From assembly GCF_051307045.1 (NCBI RefSeq), contig NZ_CP150452.1:2294001-2358000 (forward strand): 64,000 nt of DNA, in the 5' to 3' direction. Below the pieces are notes generated by a model, which saw only the letters and a program-made list of their open reading frames with translations, did no database searches and was not told the origin of the DNA. The translations under genes and the position numbers were made by a program. The stretch comes from Dryocola sp031988645. Lineage in GTDB: Bacteria > Pseudomonadota > Gammaproteobacteria > Enterobacterales > Enterobacteriaceae. This document shows, piece by piece, positions 62,911-64,000 of this stretch (positions are counted from its first letter, which is position 1; every line of letters begins with the position of its first letter).

Positions 62911-62938
62911 GAAAGAATGTGCCGATGGGGGGAAGCAT
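62911..62938. repeat. Downstream repeat, copy 2
   Basis: The sequence around GAATGTGCCGATG with a G-run and AAGCAT matches the element at 62475-62508. It lies between the two lipoprotein genes and marks the tandem duplication. Confidence 0.6.
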
Positions 62939-63035
62939 ACATAAGCTTTTCAAATCACCTGATGGAAAAACCTGAGGGCTATGAAGCCTTCCCCACTACG
63001 TCTACCTCGCTACTACCCGTGCTCTGATAACGGCC

Positions 63036-63401
63036 TTACTCTTTTCCTCTTCTGATATCGAACACTCTGCCATTAAGATCTATAAAAAACTCGTAGCGAA
63101 AAGTGTGCGAATTCATTTTATAAAGAAGAACATATTCAAATCCATTTTTTAACGGGGCGCTAAAACACGTTTTAGGGTATCGATATTGAAGCGGAGTATC
63201 TCCACTATTCACCAACTCTTTTTTATAATTATTTTCTGATGAGGAAATACTATAAAAGTCCAACACATCTTTCTTATCGACACTTATGCAAATTCTGTCA
63301 CCATAAATTATGGCGCTGCCCTGGTCAGTGAATGGAAACTTTTCCCCCAGCAGGCAACCACTCAGGCAGAAACACATCCCAGCAATCATAACCTTTCTCA
63401 T
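63036..63401 (-). CDS. Putative T6SS immunity-type lipoprotein, copy 1
   Basis: A 121-aa lipoprotein with lipobox CLSGC (Cys16) and the same domain as the 62521-62874 product (RICISVDKKDVLDFYSISSSE, YPKTC, YEFFIDLNGRV). Its ATG overlaps the end of the corrected upstream toxin-like frame (ATGA), and AAGGAG lies 9 bases upstream. Tight coupling to a toxin-like gene supports an immunity role in the periplasm. Confidence 0.72.
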   Translation of the reverse strand: MRKVMIAGMCFCLSGCLLGEKFPFTDQGSAIIYGDRICISVDKKDVLDFYSISSSENNYKKELVNSGDTPLQYRYPKTCFSAPLKNGFEYVLLYKMNSHTFRYEFFIDLNGRVFDIRRGKE

Positions 63402-63941
63402 AACGGGAATCTCCTTAATATTTTCTTATATCTTCCAGTCAATTGTTTTTCTGATTCCATAAAATTATAATCTTGCAGATTCACATTCTGCATATGGCCA
63501 GAAAACCCTGATTAATTAATAACCAGTAATCGCTAACGAGGCTTGCTTGCTGCTCCATACCATATTCATTTAAATTCTCTTTATCCAATCTGTATTGATA
63601 ATTCACGACCCATGAAAACGCGCCTCTGGCCTTAACAAACATTCCCCGTTGAAACTGATATACGTGCATCATTTCATGAAGGAACATATGTTGACTGGAG
63701 TAATCGCTACTCGAAAGTCCGGCCTGTACACCCCCTCCTGAAACCCTACCTCACCATTGGGCGTCATGGCCGTATTTCTGCTCTGCAGATTAAAAGGAAG
63801 ATAGCTGCCTCGGTGAATCCATACTTTGTTATAGCTGACAGTGTGGCCGAACAGCGTAGCGGCTAAATTTATCTCACCGTTGGTTAGCCTTCTTAAACCG
63901 CCGACAGCGATAGCTTTTTTAAGATCCGTTTCAAAACTCAT
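63398..63941 (-). pseudogene. HExxH metalloprotease-like putative T6SS effector, two frameshifts
   Basis: A small stand-alone protein (about 181 aa after correction) starting MSFETDLKKAIAVGGLRRLTN, with AAGGAG before the ATG. Part 1 runs to TAMTPNGEVGFQEGVYRPDF. Part 2 contains the zinc motif LHEMMHVYQFQRGM and GMEQQASLVSDYWLL (possible third ligand Glu). Part 3 ends GRYKKILRRFPL at a TGA that overlaps the ATG of the lipoprotein gene. One base is missing near 63711-63730 (a T-run or a GGCC) and one at GGCC, 63496-63499. Homologues occur with VgrG/PAAR proteins; no such gene lies in the window. Confidence 0.65.
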
Positions 63942-64000
63942 AAAGTTTTCTCCTTGCTGAAAATATCAATATATCACTGAGAATTGAGCCGGCAATTATT

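Noticed and set aside
1..64000. CRISPR array, rRNA operon, insertion sequence or replication origin
   Set aside because: I saw no regularly spaced identical repeats, no rRNA sequence and no transposase; the only tandem repeats are the in-frame RsxC units and the lipoprotein duplication.

Overview
The window is chromosomal DNA of a member of the Enterobacteriaceae. Most of it follows the E. coli/Salmonella gene order from rsxC to sufA: rsxCDGE-nth, dtpA, gstA, pdxY-tyrS-pdxH, mliC, anmK, slyB, slyA, ydhIJK, sodC, ydhF, ydhL, nemRA-gloA, rnt, grxD, mepH, ynhF, purR, punR/punC, cfa, ribC, mdtK, two tRNA-Val, pykF, lpp, ldtE and sufABCDSE. Protein lengths and motifs match the E. coli orthologues closely. 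The sequence is GC-rich and several neighbourhoods differ from E. coli, which points to an Enterobacter/Klebsiella/Cedecea-type genus rather than Escherichia. I cannot name the genus from sequence alone.

Layout: 1-3471 holds the Rsx electron-transfer complex and nth. 3472-11705 holds transport, glutathione, vitamin B6, tyrosyl-tRNA synthetase and cell-wall recycling genes up to slyB. 11812-17355 holds slyA with the ydhIJK efflux operon, sodC, ydhF and ydhL. 17541-22254 holds an EptA-type phosphoethanolamine transferase preceded by a PmrA-like box, then nemR-nemA-gloA and rnt. 22346-31053 holds an Aer-like chemoreceptor where E. coli has lhr, then grxD, mepH, ynhF, purR, punR/punC and cfa; sodB and ydhP are missing from their usual place. 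31191-34991 is an inserted beta-glucoside cassette (EIIC, GH1 phospho-beta-glucosidase, LacI-type regulator). 35029-37293 holds ribC and mdtK.

37449-52952 is an accessory block bounded by two identical tRNA-Val copies. It carries a DJ-1/PfpI protein, a LacI regulator divergent from an arylsulfotransferase-like gene and an NCS2 permease, a short-Q-loop cytochrome bd oxidase, an atypical GH13 enzyme, an SDR, yciGF, a PQQ dehydrogenase, an IraP-like gene and a CsbD/ElaB-like protein. Several of these are of the RpoS/stress type. After pykF, lpp, ldtE and the Fur-controlled suf operon, the right edge (62521-63941) is an AT-richer orphan module: a HExxH toxin-like protein and two tandem-duplicated lipoproteins that look like type VI secretion immunity proteins.

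The main anomaly: eight genes (pdxH, gloA, purR, punR, the EIIC, mdtK, the GH13 gene and gcd) each carry exactly one surplus base, and in every case the base sits in a GGCC site read as GGGCC or GGCCC. The putative effector has two shifts of opposite sign, at least one of them also at GGCC. Removing the surplus base restores family-length proteins each time. Systematic base-calling error at a modified GGCC motif, or a real mutation hotspot, explains this better than independent gene decay.
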